A stretch of DNA of 64,000 nt from Chloroflexota bacterium. GTDB taxonomy: Bacteria; Chloroflexota; Anaerolineae; Aggregatilineales; Phototrophicaceae. Positions 25,314 to 33,064 of this stretch are shown here, piece after piece. Within the stretch, counting starts at the first letter, position 1. Every line of letters starts with the position of its first letter. The notes under the pieces were generated by a model. The model was not told where the DNA came from and made no database searches. It saw only the letters and a list, made by a program, of their open reading frames with translations. The position numbers and the translations under genes were made by a program. The stretch is from assembly GCA_028875185.1 (NCBI GenBank), contig JAPPFH010000094.1, positions 1 to 64,000 of the forward strand, read 5' to 3'.

Positions 25314-26435
25314 ATGACATTAAACACGGCGACGGACAAGGCAAAACGCCAGCCAATCGTCAACGCGCGCTTTGTCGAATTCTTGACCAAGAGTTGGTCT
25401 TATCTTTTCTTGCTCGGCTTGGTGGTCTTCTTTTCCGTAACCGGCACCGGCTTCTTCTCGGTTCGCAACTTCTCCTCCATCTTGACGACCAGCACGCTCA
25501 TCATGTTGATGTCGATCGGGCAGACTTATGTCGTCATCACTGCCGGCATCGATTTGTCGATCGGCTGGACGGTGGGGCTTTCATCGGTGACCACCGCGCG
25601 CGTCATGCGCGACTTGGCGGCCGGCGGCGCTGATGTCGAATACGCGATGCTCGCTGGCGTCTTTGCCGGCTTGCTGGTGGCGCTGATACCGGGCTTGGTC
25701 AACGGTATGCTGGTCGCGCGCGTGAAGGTGCCGCCCTTCATCGCCACGCTTGGCATGTTTGGCATCGTGCGCGGCGCCGCCTTCCTGCTCACCGATGGGC
25801 AGCAGGTCGTGCGCGGTTTATCGGCCGAATTGCGCGAGGCGCTGCGTGGCATCGGCAATGGCAGCCTGCTCTACCATATTCCCGATCATGGACTCGTATG
25901 GTTCCGCCAGCCGCCCGATCTCGAGCCGACCCAGATTCGGCAAGTTTCGCAACTGCTTCCTTATCCGGTGTTGATAACCGCGCTGGTGGTCATCGTCTTC
26001 GCCTTCATCCTGGCGCGCACCAAATTCGGCCGCCACACCTATGTCATCGGCGGCAGTGAAGAAGCGGCGCGGCGCTCCGGCATCAATGTGGACCGCCACT
26101 TGATCATCATCTACGTGATCTGCGGTTTCACGGCGGGCATCGCCGGTGTGCTGCATCTCTTCCGCTTCACGGCGGGCGCGCCCCAAGCGGGCGAAGCGGC
26201 GCTCTTATCATCTGTAGCGGCGGTCGTCATCGGCGGCACCAATCTCTTCGGTGGCGAAGGCGATATCATGGGCGCGGTCGTCGGCTCGCTGATTATTGCC
26301 GTCTTGCAGACCGGGCTGGTCATCTTAAACATCGACTCCATCTGGCAATTCATCGTGGTCGGCGTCGTCATCATCATCGCCGTGCTCGTCAATCAACTGC
26401 AGGCGGCGCTGGAAAGGCTGCAATCGAATGTCTGA
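25314..26435 (+). CDS. Ribose-type ABC transporter permease
   Basis: An inner-membrane permease of 373 residues in the RbsC/branched sugar permease family. Helices start near residue 20 (SWSYLFLLGLVVFF); conserved segments are TAGIDLSIGWTVGL near 75-90, PPFIATLGMFGIVRG near 140, and the cytoplasmic coupling loop with GGSEEAARRSGI near 245. A GGAAGG site precedes the ATG. The C-terminus overlaps the ATPase gene by 8 bases. An insert of about 45 residues between the LTDGQQV and PYPVLIT segments is longer than in RbsC. The partner binding protein is not in this operon; the double-domain protein at 17104 is the best candidate. Confidence 0.9.
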   Translation: MTLNTATDKAKRQPIVNARFVEFLTKSWSYLFLLGLVVFFSVTGTGFFSVRNFSSILTTSTLIMLMSIGQTYVVITAGIDLSIGWTVGLSSVTTARVMRDLAAGGADVEYAMLAGVFAGLLVALIPGLVNGMLVARVKVPPFIATLGMFGIVRGAAFLLTDGQQVVRGLSAELREALRGIGNGSLLYHIPDHGLVWFRQPPDLEPTQIRQVSQLLPYPVLITALVVIVFAFILARTKFGRHTYVIGGSEEAARRSGINVDRHLIIIYVICGFTAGIAGVLHLFRFTAGAPQAGEAALLSSVAAVVIGGTNLFGGEGDIMGAVVGSLIIAVLQTGLVILNIDSIWQFIVVGVVIIIAVLVNQLQAALERLQSNV

Positions 26436-27198
26436 AGCCATACTCACCGCGACCGGCGTCAGCAAGCACTTCGGCGGTTTGACCGCGGTCGACAATGTCG
26501 ATTTCGAGGTGTACCCGGGCGAGGTCGTCGCCTTGCTCGGCGATAACGGCGCGGGCAAATCGACCCTGATCAAGTGCATCTCCGGCGTTTATCGGCCCGA
26601 GAGCGGGCGCGTCATCTTCAACGGCAGCGACATCACGCATCACGCGCCGGCTGATATTCGCAGCCGCGGCATCGAAACCATCTACCAAGATTTGGCATTG
26701 GCCGAGAATCTCGATGTCGGCGCCAACGTCTTCCTGGGCAAAGAGGTGACGCGCCGGCTATTCGGTCTGCTACCGGTCACCGATGATACTTATATGCGGC
26801 GGGAAGCGTCGGGCGCGCTGGATGAGCTGGATATTCACATCCCCTCGTTGACGCAGAAGCTGGTCAATCTCTCCGGCGGGCAGCGGCAAGCCGTCGCCAT
26901 CGCGCGCGCCATGTATTGGAACGCGCAACTGGTGATTATGGATGAGCCGACGGCGGCGCTCGGCGTGCCGGAACAGCGCAAGGTCCTGGCGCTGATACGC
27001 TCTCTGCGCGAGGGGAATATCCCGGTCATCTTAATCAGCCATACGATGCATGATGTCATGGCGGTCGCCGACCGGATGGTGATCATGCGCCGCGGGCGGG
27101 TCGTCGCTAATATCCCGCGCGCCGACGCCACCGAAGAGATTATCGTACGGCATATTGTCGGCAGCGCGGAAAACGGCGAAAACGCGGTGATGATATGA
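26428..27198 (+). CDS. Sugar ABC transporter ATP-binding protein (single domain)
   Basis: An ATPase subunit of 256 residues. Walker A is GDNGAGKST near 38-46, the signature LSGGQRQAVAIARAM near 148, Walker B VIMDEPTAALG near 172, and an H-loop at ISHTMHD. Ribose-type importers usually use a double ATPase (RbsA, about 500 residues); this one is single-domain and would work as a homodimer, as known in some xylose/fructose-type systems. It overlaps the permease gene and precedes the aldolase, indicating one operon. Confidence 0.9.
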   Translation: MSEAILTATGVSKHFGGLTAVDNVDFEVYPGEVVALLGDNGAGKSTLIKCISGVYRPESGRVIFNGSDITHHAPADIRSRGIETIYQDLALAENLDVGANVFLGKEVTRRLFGLLPVTDDTYMRREASGALDELDIHIPSLTQKLVNLSGGQRQAVAIARAMYWNAQLVIMDEPTAALGVPEQRKVLALIRSLREGNIPVILISHTMHDVMAVADRMVIMRRGRVVANIPRADATEEIIVRHIVGSAENGENAVMI

Positions 27199-27272
27199 CA
27201 ATTATACCCACATCCCCGACCGCCAGTGAGGGGTTTGGGGTAGGGGTCCAAGATCATTAGCAAAGGAAATCT

Positions 27273-28241
27273 ATGCCTATCACGCTTACACCCGGTCGAT
27301 ATCGCGGTCTGAAATCAACGAGCTTGGCGGAGGGCGATGTCTTCGGCATCATCGCCTTCGATCAGCGCGGCAGCTACCGCAAAATGATGCCCGCAGATGC
27401 CGGCTACGAAACGTTGACGCAAGTCAAACGCGAGATCATCGGCGCGCTCTCAATCGACGCCAGCGCCATCCTCACCGACCCGACTTACGGCCTCAAAGCC
27501 GCTATGGAGATGAGCCCGAAGGCGGGCTTGCTGCTGGCGCTGGAGAAGAGCGGCTACAGCGGCGATTCGAGCTATCGCAAAACCGAGCTCATCCCAAGCT
27601 GGACGCCGGAGAAGATCCGCAAGAGCGGCGCCAGCGCGGTCAAGTTCATGGTTTATTATCATCCGGGGAGCGGCGCGCTTGCCGATGAGACCGAAGGGCT
27701 TATCCGCCGCGTCGTGGCTGACTGCCATCGATGGGATCTGCCCGTCTTCCTTGAGCCGATGTCTTACAGCCTGGACGCCGATGTGCCGAAAGACAGCGTG
27801 GAATTCGCCGCCGAGCGCTCGTCCGTCGTGATCGAGACGGCGCGCCGCTTGTCGCGCGTGGGCGCCGATGCGCTGAAGCTTGAATTCCCGCTGGACATCA
27901 AGTATGACCAGGACCGGGGAACATGGCAAAGAGCCTGCGCGGAAGTCAGCGACGCTTCCGCCGTGCCCTGGGTTTTGCTGAGCGCCGGCGTCGATTTCGA
28001 GCAATTTGAGCCGCAGGTCCAGATCGCCTGCGATTGCGGCGCCAGCGGCTTCCTCGCCGGGCGCGCCATCTGGAAGGAAGCGGCAGCGATGTCTCCGGTT
28101 GAACGCGCCGAGTTTCTGGAGGGCGCCGCTCGCGTTAGACTGCGGCAGCTCTTGGATATCGCCGCTGGGTCCGCGCGCCCCTGGTCGGATTTCTACAGCG
28201 CGCCGCCGTCGAGCGAAGACTGGTACGAAGCATACGAATAA
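27273..28241 (+). CDS. Tagatose-1,6-bisphosphate/sulfofructose-phosphate aldolase family (LacD-like)
   Basis: A class I TIM-barrel aldolase of 322 residues. E161 (FLEPMSY) and the Schiff-base lysine K202 (DALKLEFPLD) match the catalytic pair of LacD. FGIIAFDQRGSYRKMM near 25-40 is the family's phosphate-site start. An AAAGGA site precedes the ATG. Products would be dihydroxyacetone phosphate plus an aldehyde. With the PFK-like and ROK kinases and DhaKL in the same region, this suggests breakdown of an imported ketose; whether the substrate is tagatose, sulfofructose or another sugar cannot be decided from sequence. Confidence 0.87.
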   Translation: MPITLTPGRYRGLKSTSLAEGDVFGIIAFDQRGSYRKMMPADAGYETLTQVKREIIGALSIDASAILTDPTYGLKAAMEMSPKAGLLLALEKSGYSGDSSYRKTELIPSWTPEKIRKSGASAVKFMVYYHPGSGALADETEGLIRRVVADCHRWDLPVFLEPMSYSLDADVPKDSVEFAAERSSVVIETARRLSRVGADALKLEFPLDIKYDQDRGTWQRACAEVSDASAVPWVLLSAGVDFEQFEPQVQIACDCGASGFLAGRAIWKEAAAMSPVERAEFLEGAARVRLRQLLDIAAGSARPWSDFYSAPPSSEDWYEAYE

Positions 28242-28537
28242 TGGCGGATTTGTCGGCGACAACGTAGCAATCACAAGCGCCGCTCTCGGCGAGTGGCGTG
28301 GCGTACGCCATTGGGTCGCCCGAACAAGCCCCAGAAGACATCTTGTTTTCTTCGGTATGTTGTTCGCTGACGGTTTGCCCAATCCTCTTTCACTTTGGGA
28401 ACCCGGGCTGGACGCCTGTAAAAATCGCGTCCTGTTGATTAATGACTCAGTTTTACATTAAGCTGAAGTCAACAACTGGTGGCGCGCTACAGCATTGCCA
28501 AGCCGCTAATGCCAACTCATCTGTGAGGATGCAAGTG

Positions 28538-30085
28538 ATGACGAAGCCAGCTCGAAACGGAATTGCAGCCCCGTCGCGCCGTGATGTGCTAAAGATATTT
28601 GCCGCCGGCATGACCAGCGCAGTCGGTACAATCGCCCTTGATCGGGCGCCGCGGATGAACCTCGCCCGCGCGGCCGACGGCACGCTGCGCATCGCCTGGC
28701 TGACGCCGGCGCAGCTTGACCCGCGCTCGGTCTCCGGCATGAGCGAAATCGCCATTCTCAACGCGCTTTACGATTACCTTTTCGAGACCGACGCCTCGTC
28801 AAATCTGATACCCGTTTTGGCAAGTTCTTGGGAACGGCATGACGACGGCGCGCGCTACACGCTGCAGCTGGTGGAGAATGCCCGCTTCCATGACGGCAGT
28901 CTGCTGACCGCGCGCGATGTCGTTTGGAGCATTCAGTGGCAGCTCGATGCCGGCGGCACGATAGCCGATGTTCTGGCTGGTATTGAGTCGCTCGAGGCTA
29001 CCGGCGATCATTCGGTGGTGTTCAAGCTCAACGCGCCGGACGCCGATTTTCTGTATAGGCTGACGGAATACAAAATCGTCATGCTTAAGGCGGGGGCGGA
29101 GAATACCGGAATAAAATTCAACGGTACCGGTCCTTTCATCATGGACGAAATGATACCTGGCGATCGCCTGGTCATGAAAGCCAATGCCAATTATTGGCGG
29201 GGCGCGCCCGGCTTTGAGACGCTGGAGTTTCTCTTCTTTGATGACCAGCAAGCGGCAATCGCTGCGGTGCAGGGCGGGATTGCCGATGGCATCTTGCGCC
29301 TCGACAACTTCAGCTTCCTAAACTTCAGCGGGGATTTCCGCTTTAACACGCACGACATTCAGTCCAACGGACATCACATGACGCGCATCCGCGCCGACCG
29401 ACCGCCGGGAAACGATATACGCGTGCGGCAAGCATTCAAGCTGGCGACTGACCGGCGCGCGGTTTGGGAGCGTGTGCAGCTGGGCTACGGCGCGGTCGGC
29501 AAAGATTCGCCAATCGGTCCCTCCTTCGCCCAATACTTCCTCAATGATGCCGAGCCGCCGCCGCGTGATCCAGCCGCCGCCGCCGCTTTGCTGGCTGAAG
29601 CCGGCTACCCTGATGGCTTGGATATGACCTTGCATGTTCCCAACAGCGGATCGATGTCGGATTTTGCGCAGGCGATGGCGGCGCAATGGCAGGATGCCGG
29701 CATCCGCGTCGAGATCGAGCTGGAAGAAGAAAACGAATATTGGGTGCGGAAGTGGCTGGAGGTGGATTTGGGCGTGACCTGGTGGGGTGATCGGGCATCA
29801 CCGCAGATTTACCTGGACCTCGCCTATCGTTCCGACGCGACCTGGAACGAATCGCATTGGCAAAATGAGCGCCTAGACGAGCTGATCGATTTCGCGCGTT
29901 CCGCCCTCGATCAAAAAGCGCGGACCGCCGCCTTCAAAGAAATACAGCGGATGTTCATTGATGAAGGACCGATCATCGTGCCCTACTTTATCGACTCGTT
30001 CATGGTGATGGCGAGCCATGTCTCCGGCGTGGAGCTGCATCCCTTCTCGGGCCGCACGCATTTCCACACCGCGGTGTTGAGATAA
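28538..30085 (+). CDS. ABC transporter substrate-binding protein, family 5, Tat-exported (paralogue 1)
   Basis: A secreted peptide/oligosaccharide-binding protein of 515 residues. A twin-arginine signal (SRRDVLKIFAAG, R14-R15) is followed by a hydrophobic stretch. The family 5 signature region includes YRLTEYKIVMLKAGAENTG and GTGPFIMDEMIPGDRL. The ATG at 28538 is chosen because a GTGAGG site precedes it by 9 bases and it aligns with the start of the next paralogue (MTK...SRR). The protein is closely similar to the gene at 30361 throughout. Ligand may be an oligosaccharide rather than a peptide, given the sugar-catabolic setting. Confidence 0.9.
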   Translation: MTKPARNGIAAPSRRDVLKIFAAGMTSAVGTIALDRAPRMNLARAADGTLRIAWLTPAQLDPRSVSGMSEIAILNALYDYLFETDASSNLIPVLASSWERHDDGARYTLQLVENARFHDGSLLTARDVVWSIQWQLDAGGTIADVLAGIESLEATGDHSVVFKLNAPDADFLYRLTEYKIVMLKAGAENTGIKFNGTGPFIMDEMIPGDRLVMKANANYWRGAPGFETLEFLFFDDQQAAIAAVQGGIADGILRLDNFSFLNFSGDFRFNTHDIQSNGHHMTRIRADRPPGNDIRVRQAFKLATDRRAVWERVQLGYGAVGKDSPIGPSFAQYFLNDAEPPPRDPAAAAALLAEAGYPDGLDMTLHVPNSGSMSDFAQAMAAQWQDAGIRVEIELEEENEYWVRKWLEVDLGVTWWGDRASPQIYLDLAYRSDATWNESHWQNERLDELIDFARSALDQKARTAAFKEIQRMFIDEGPIIVPYFIDSFMVMASHVSGVELHPFSGRTHFHTAVLR

Positions 30086-30116
30086 GAAGCCTCCGCCGAA
30101 GCTGAACGGAAGCCAA

Positions 30117-30146
30117 TTGCCAAGCCTGCGAAAGCTGTGCGATAAT
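30117..30146 (+). promoter_or_regulatory. Sigma-70-like promoter
   Basis: TTGCCA (30117-30122) is separated by 18 bases from GATAAT (30141-30146). It lies between the two paralogous binding-protein genes and would give a leader of about 210 bases before 30361. Confidence 0.45.
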
Positions 30147-30197
30147 ACGCTTCGCCTTCCAGTCGGTCATCTGGAAGGTCATATTGGAGAGACCTTG

Positions 30198-30263
30198 ATG
30201 GCACTTACTCGTGAGCTAATCCGTCAACGGCGCGAGCGTTCACTGGCGCCGCCACTGCGATAA
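30198..30263 (+). CDS. Possible 21-residue leader peptide
   Basis: An ATG with GGAGAG six bases upstream (30186-30191) opens a 21-codon frame ending TAA, rich in arginine (six of 21 residues, including RQRRER near 9-14). It lies downstream of a promoter-like sequence and 98 bases before the second binding-protein gene. It may be a translated leader, the remnant of a longer gene, or chance; only the ribosome site and position support it. Confidence 0.3.
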   Translation: MALTRELIRQRRERSLAPPLR

Positions 30264-30360
30264 GCCACTGCGCCGATGCCGCGCGGTTCGTTTCACGATG
30301 TGCCTTTCCGTCATCTCCAGGCTGGATTTTTTCCATTTACACGTGAAGGAGTAAGGCATT

Positions 30361-31902
30361 GTGACGAAATCGAATGAAGCGCCCGCAAACGAACTTTCCC
30401 GCCGCGAGTTTCTTAATGTATTCGCCGCTGGCGCGGCCGCTGCCGTAGGCACGGTTTCGCTATCCGGGCTTAGCGGAATCGCAAACGCGCAGGGCGGCGC
30501 ATTGCGATTTGCCTGGCTGACGCCGGCGACTTTGGACCCGCGATCGGCATCCGGCGACAGCGAGATCGCCATCTTAAACGCGGTCTATGATTACCTGATC
30601 GAGACGGACGCGGCAGCCAATCTCGTGCCGCGCCTGGCTGCTTCCTGGGATGTCAGTGATGACGGATTGGTCTATACGCTGCAACTCCGCGAAGACGCCG
30701 CTTGGCACGATGGCAGCCCGGTAACCGCCGACGATGTGGTCTGGACGATCAATTGGCAGATCGAATCCGAGGGCAGCGTCGCCAGTCTGCTAAGCACGGT
30801 GGAGTCGGTCAGCGCCCTGGGCGAGAGGGCAATCGAAATCAGCCTGAGCGCGCCGAATCCCGATTTTCTCTACAACCTCACCGATAATAAACTGGTCATT
30901 CTCAAGGCGGGCGCGGAGAACATCGGCGTTGAATTCAACGGCTCGGGTCCCTTCGTATTTGAGGAGATGATCGCAGGAGACCGCGCCATTCTGCGCGCCA
31001 ACGCCGATTATTGGGGCGGCGCGCCCAGCATCGATCGCCTCGAATTCATCTATTTCAGCGATCAGCAGGCCGGGATCGCCGCCCTGCAAGGGGGCAGCGT
31101 TGACGGCATCGCGCGCTTGGATAACTCCAGCTTCCTCGGCTTCAGCGGCGATGTCAATTTCAACACCACCGATATCGCGACCAGCGGGCATCACTTGGCG
31201 CGGCTGCGCGCCGACCGCGAACCGGGCTCGGATGTTCGCGTGCGGCAGGCTTTCAAATTGGCGACCGACCGCGACGCCATCTGGGAGCGCGTGCAGCTCG
31301 GCTTCGGCGCTGTGGGCAAGGATTCGCCGATTGGACCAGCCTTCGGTCAATATTTCCTGGCTGACGCGGAAGTCCCCGCGCGTGACCCGGCCGCGGCCGC
31401 CGCGCTCTTGGCGGAAGCTGGTTATCCCGATGGCTTGGACATGACCTTGCATCTGCCCAACAGCGGCAATTTCCCCGACCTGGCGCAGACGCTGGCCGCT
31501 CAATGGGAAGAGGCGGGCATCCGCGTCGAGGTGCGGCTGGAGGAAGAGAATGTCTATTGGAATGAACTCTGGATGGATGTCGATCTTGGCATCACCGGCT
31601 GGGGACCGCGACCCGTTCCTCAACTCTATCTTGACTTCGCCTACCATTCCGAGGGCGTCTGGAACGAATCGCATTACAGCAACGAACGCGTAGACGAGTT
31701 GATTGAAATCGGCCGGTCGTCGCTTGATCAGGCGAAACGCACCGCCGCCTACAAAGAAATCCAGCAAATTCTGCTGGACGAGGGTCCGATCATCGTGCCC
31801 TATTTCTTCGCTGCCTTCATGGTGCTGGCGGGAAATATCTCGGGCCTGAACTTGCATCCCTTCGCCGGGCGCACCAACTTCAACACTGCGGAGCTTGGGT
31901 AA
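30361..31902 (+). CDS. ABC transporter substrate-binding protein, family 5, Tat-exported (paralogue 2)
   Basis: A secreted family 5 binding protein of 513 residues with a twin-arginine signal (SRREFLNVFAAG, R14-R15). Translation starts at GTG after AAGGAG. It shares most of its sequence with the gene at 28538, including the segments RLAWLTP-like start, LKAGAENIG and KDSPIGPAFGQYF. It directly precedes the permease and double-ATPase genes at 32141-36265 and is their most likely binding protein. Two binding proteins feeding one transporter would widen the ligand range; this is inference. Confidence 0.9.
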   Translation: MTKSNEAPANELSRREFLNVFAAGAAAAVGTVSLSGLSGIANAQGGALRFAWLTPATLDPRSASGDSEIAILNAVYDYLIETDAAANLVPRLAASWDVSDDGLVYTLQLREDAAWHDGSPVTADDVVWTINWQIESEGSVASLLSTVESVSALGERAIEISLSAPNPDFLYNLTDNKLVILKAGAENIGVEFNGSGPFVFEEMIAGDRAILRANADYWGGAPSIDRLEFIYFSDQQAGIAALQGGSVDGIARLDNSSFLGFSGDVNFNTTDIATSGHHLARLRADREPGSDVRVRQAFKLATDRDAIWERVQLGFGAVGKDSPIGPAFGQYFLADAEVPARDPAAAAALLAEAGYPDGLDMTLHLPNSGNFPDLAQTLAAQWEEAGIRVEVRLEEENVYWNELWMDVDLGITGWGPRPVPQLYLDFAYHSEGVWNESHYSNERVDELIEIGRSSLDQAKRTAAYKEIQQILLDEGPIIVPYFFAAFMVLAGNISGLNLHPFAGRTNFNTAELG

Positions 31903-31929
31903 TTTCGGCTGCGTGACAAGCCAAGCTGC

Positions 31930-32073
31930 TGCGGGCGACCCACCGCCGCGCGTAGGTCGCGTAGGGCACGTAGACATCGCCCTTCGACACTGACCGCCGA
32001 CACCGCGGTCTGGTCGCTACTACAACCAATTCTATGAGGGAATGTAGGGGTCAGCCGGTGGCTGACCCTCCAC
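31930..32073. repeat. Compound palindromic repeats
   Basis: GCGGGCGACCCACCGCCGCG begins a compound repeat holding a diverged GTAGACA module and two GCCGACAC-type segments (to about 32018). A second palindrome, TAGGGGTCAGCC/GGCTGACCC, lies at about 32046-32071. They fill the spacer before the permease gene. Confidence 0.45.
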
Positions 32074-32140
32074 TTTACCAGCGAACGCTAGCCATTAAGC
32101 ACTCGGCATATACACGGTAATTGGGAAGTTCTTGCGAAAG

Positions 32141-33064
32141 ATGAAATCGTTTACCGTCAGCCGCGCTTATGGCGCCTTCATGCGCACAGCGCGGTCCCAG
32201 CTGCGTCATCCGCAATCGGCGGTGGGCACGCTGCTGGTCGTCTTCTTCCTGATACTGGCGCTATTCGGTCCCCAACTCGCGCCTTATCCCAATCCAAACG
32301 ATCAGAGCCACAGCTTGCGCGCGGCGCCGACGCTGGATATCGGCGGGCTGCGACTTGGCGAGCATCCCTTCGGCACCGACAGGCTGGGCCGCGATGTTTA
32401 TAGCCGCGTCATTTTGGGGGCTGGCAGCATCTTCCGCATCGCCGGCTTGGGCACGCTCATCAGCGTCGTCCTCGGCTCGGCGCTGGGCTTGTTCATGGGT
32501 TATCAAGGCGGCTGGGTCGACGAGATCATCGGACGGGTCATCGACGCGCTGCTGGCGATTCCGGCGCTATTGCTGGCGCTCGTGCTGATCGGCATCATTC
32601 GCAATCTCGATTTCGCTGCGGGCAGTTGGCAGGCGGCGCTGGCGGACAACGTCATCCTGCTGGTGATTTCGCTGCTCTACATCCCGATTGTGGCGCGCGT
32701 CGCCCGCAGCACGACGCTTGATATCAAGACGCGCGAATTTGTCGAAGCGGCGGAAATCCGCGGCGAAAGCCAGTTCTACATTATCTTCCGCGAGATCCTG
32801 CCATCAGTCATTCCATCGCTGGTTGTGGAGGCGTCGCTGCGTTTTTCATACGCCATCTTCCTGGTCGCGTCGCTTGGCTTCCTCGGCTTTGGCGCGCGCC
32901 CGCCATCGCCGGATTGGGGCTTGATGGTCAACGAGAATCGCGGCGGCTTTTACCAGCTCACGCCTTGGGCGCTTGAGTTCCCCGCGCTCGCCATCGCCAT
33001 TTTGGTCATCGCCGTCAATCTCATGTCGGACGGCATCCGCCGCGCCGTGCAAAAGGGCTCGTGA
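32141..33064 (+). CDS. Dipeptide/oligopeptide-type ABC permease (DppC-like)
   Basis: An inner-membrane permease of 307 residues. An N-terminal helix (GTLLVVFFLILALFGP) is followed by the periplasmic HPFGTDRLGRDVYSRV segment typical of DppC. Five more helices follow, and the EAA coupling loop is EFVEAAEIRGESQFYIIFREILP near 205-227 (split as EFVEAAEIRGES and FREILP). The ATG at 32141 is chosen over a TTG nine bases earlier; a GGGAAG site lies upstream. It ends in the first bases of the ATPase gene, so translation is coupled. Confidence 0.9.
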   Translation: MKSFTVSRAYGAFMRTARSQLRHPQSAVGTLLVVFFLILALFGPQLAPYPNPNDQSHSLRAAPTLDIGGLRLGEHPFGTDRLGRDVYSRVILGAGSIFRIAGLGTLISVVLGSALGLFMGYQGGWVDEIIGRVIDALLAIPALLLALVLIGIIRNLDFAAGSWQAALADNVILLVISLLYIPIVARVARSTTLDIKTREFVEAAEIRGESQFYIIFREILPSVIPSLVVEASLRFSYAIFLVASLGFLGFGARPPSPDWGLMVNENRGGFYQLTPWALEFPALAIAILVIAVNLMSDGIRRAVQKGS

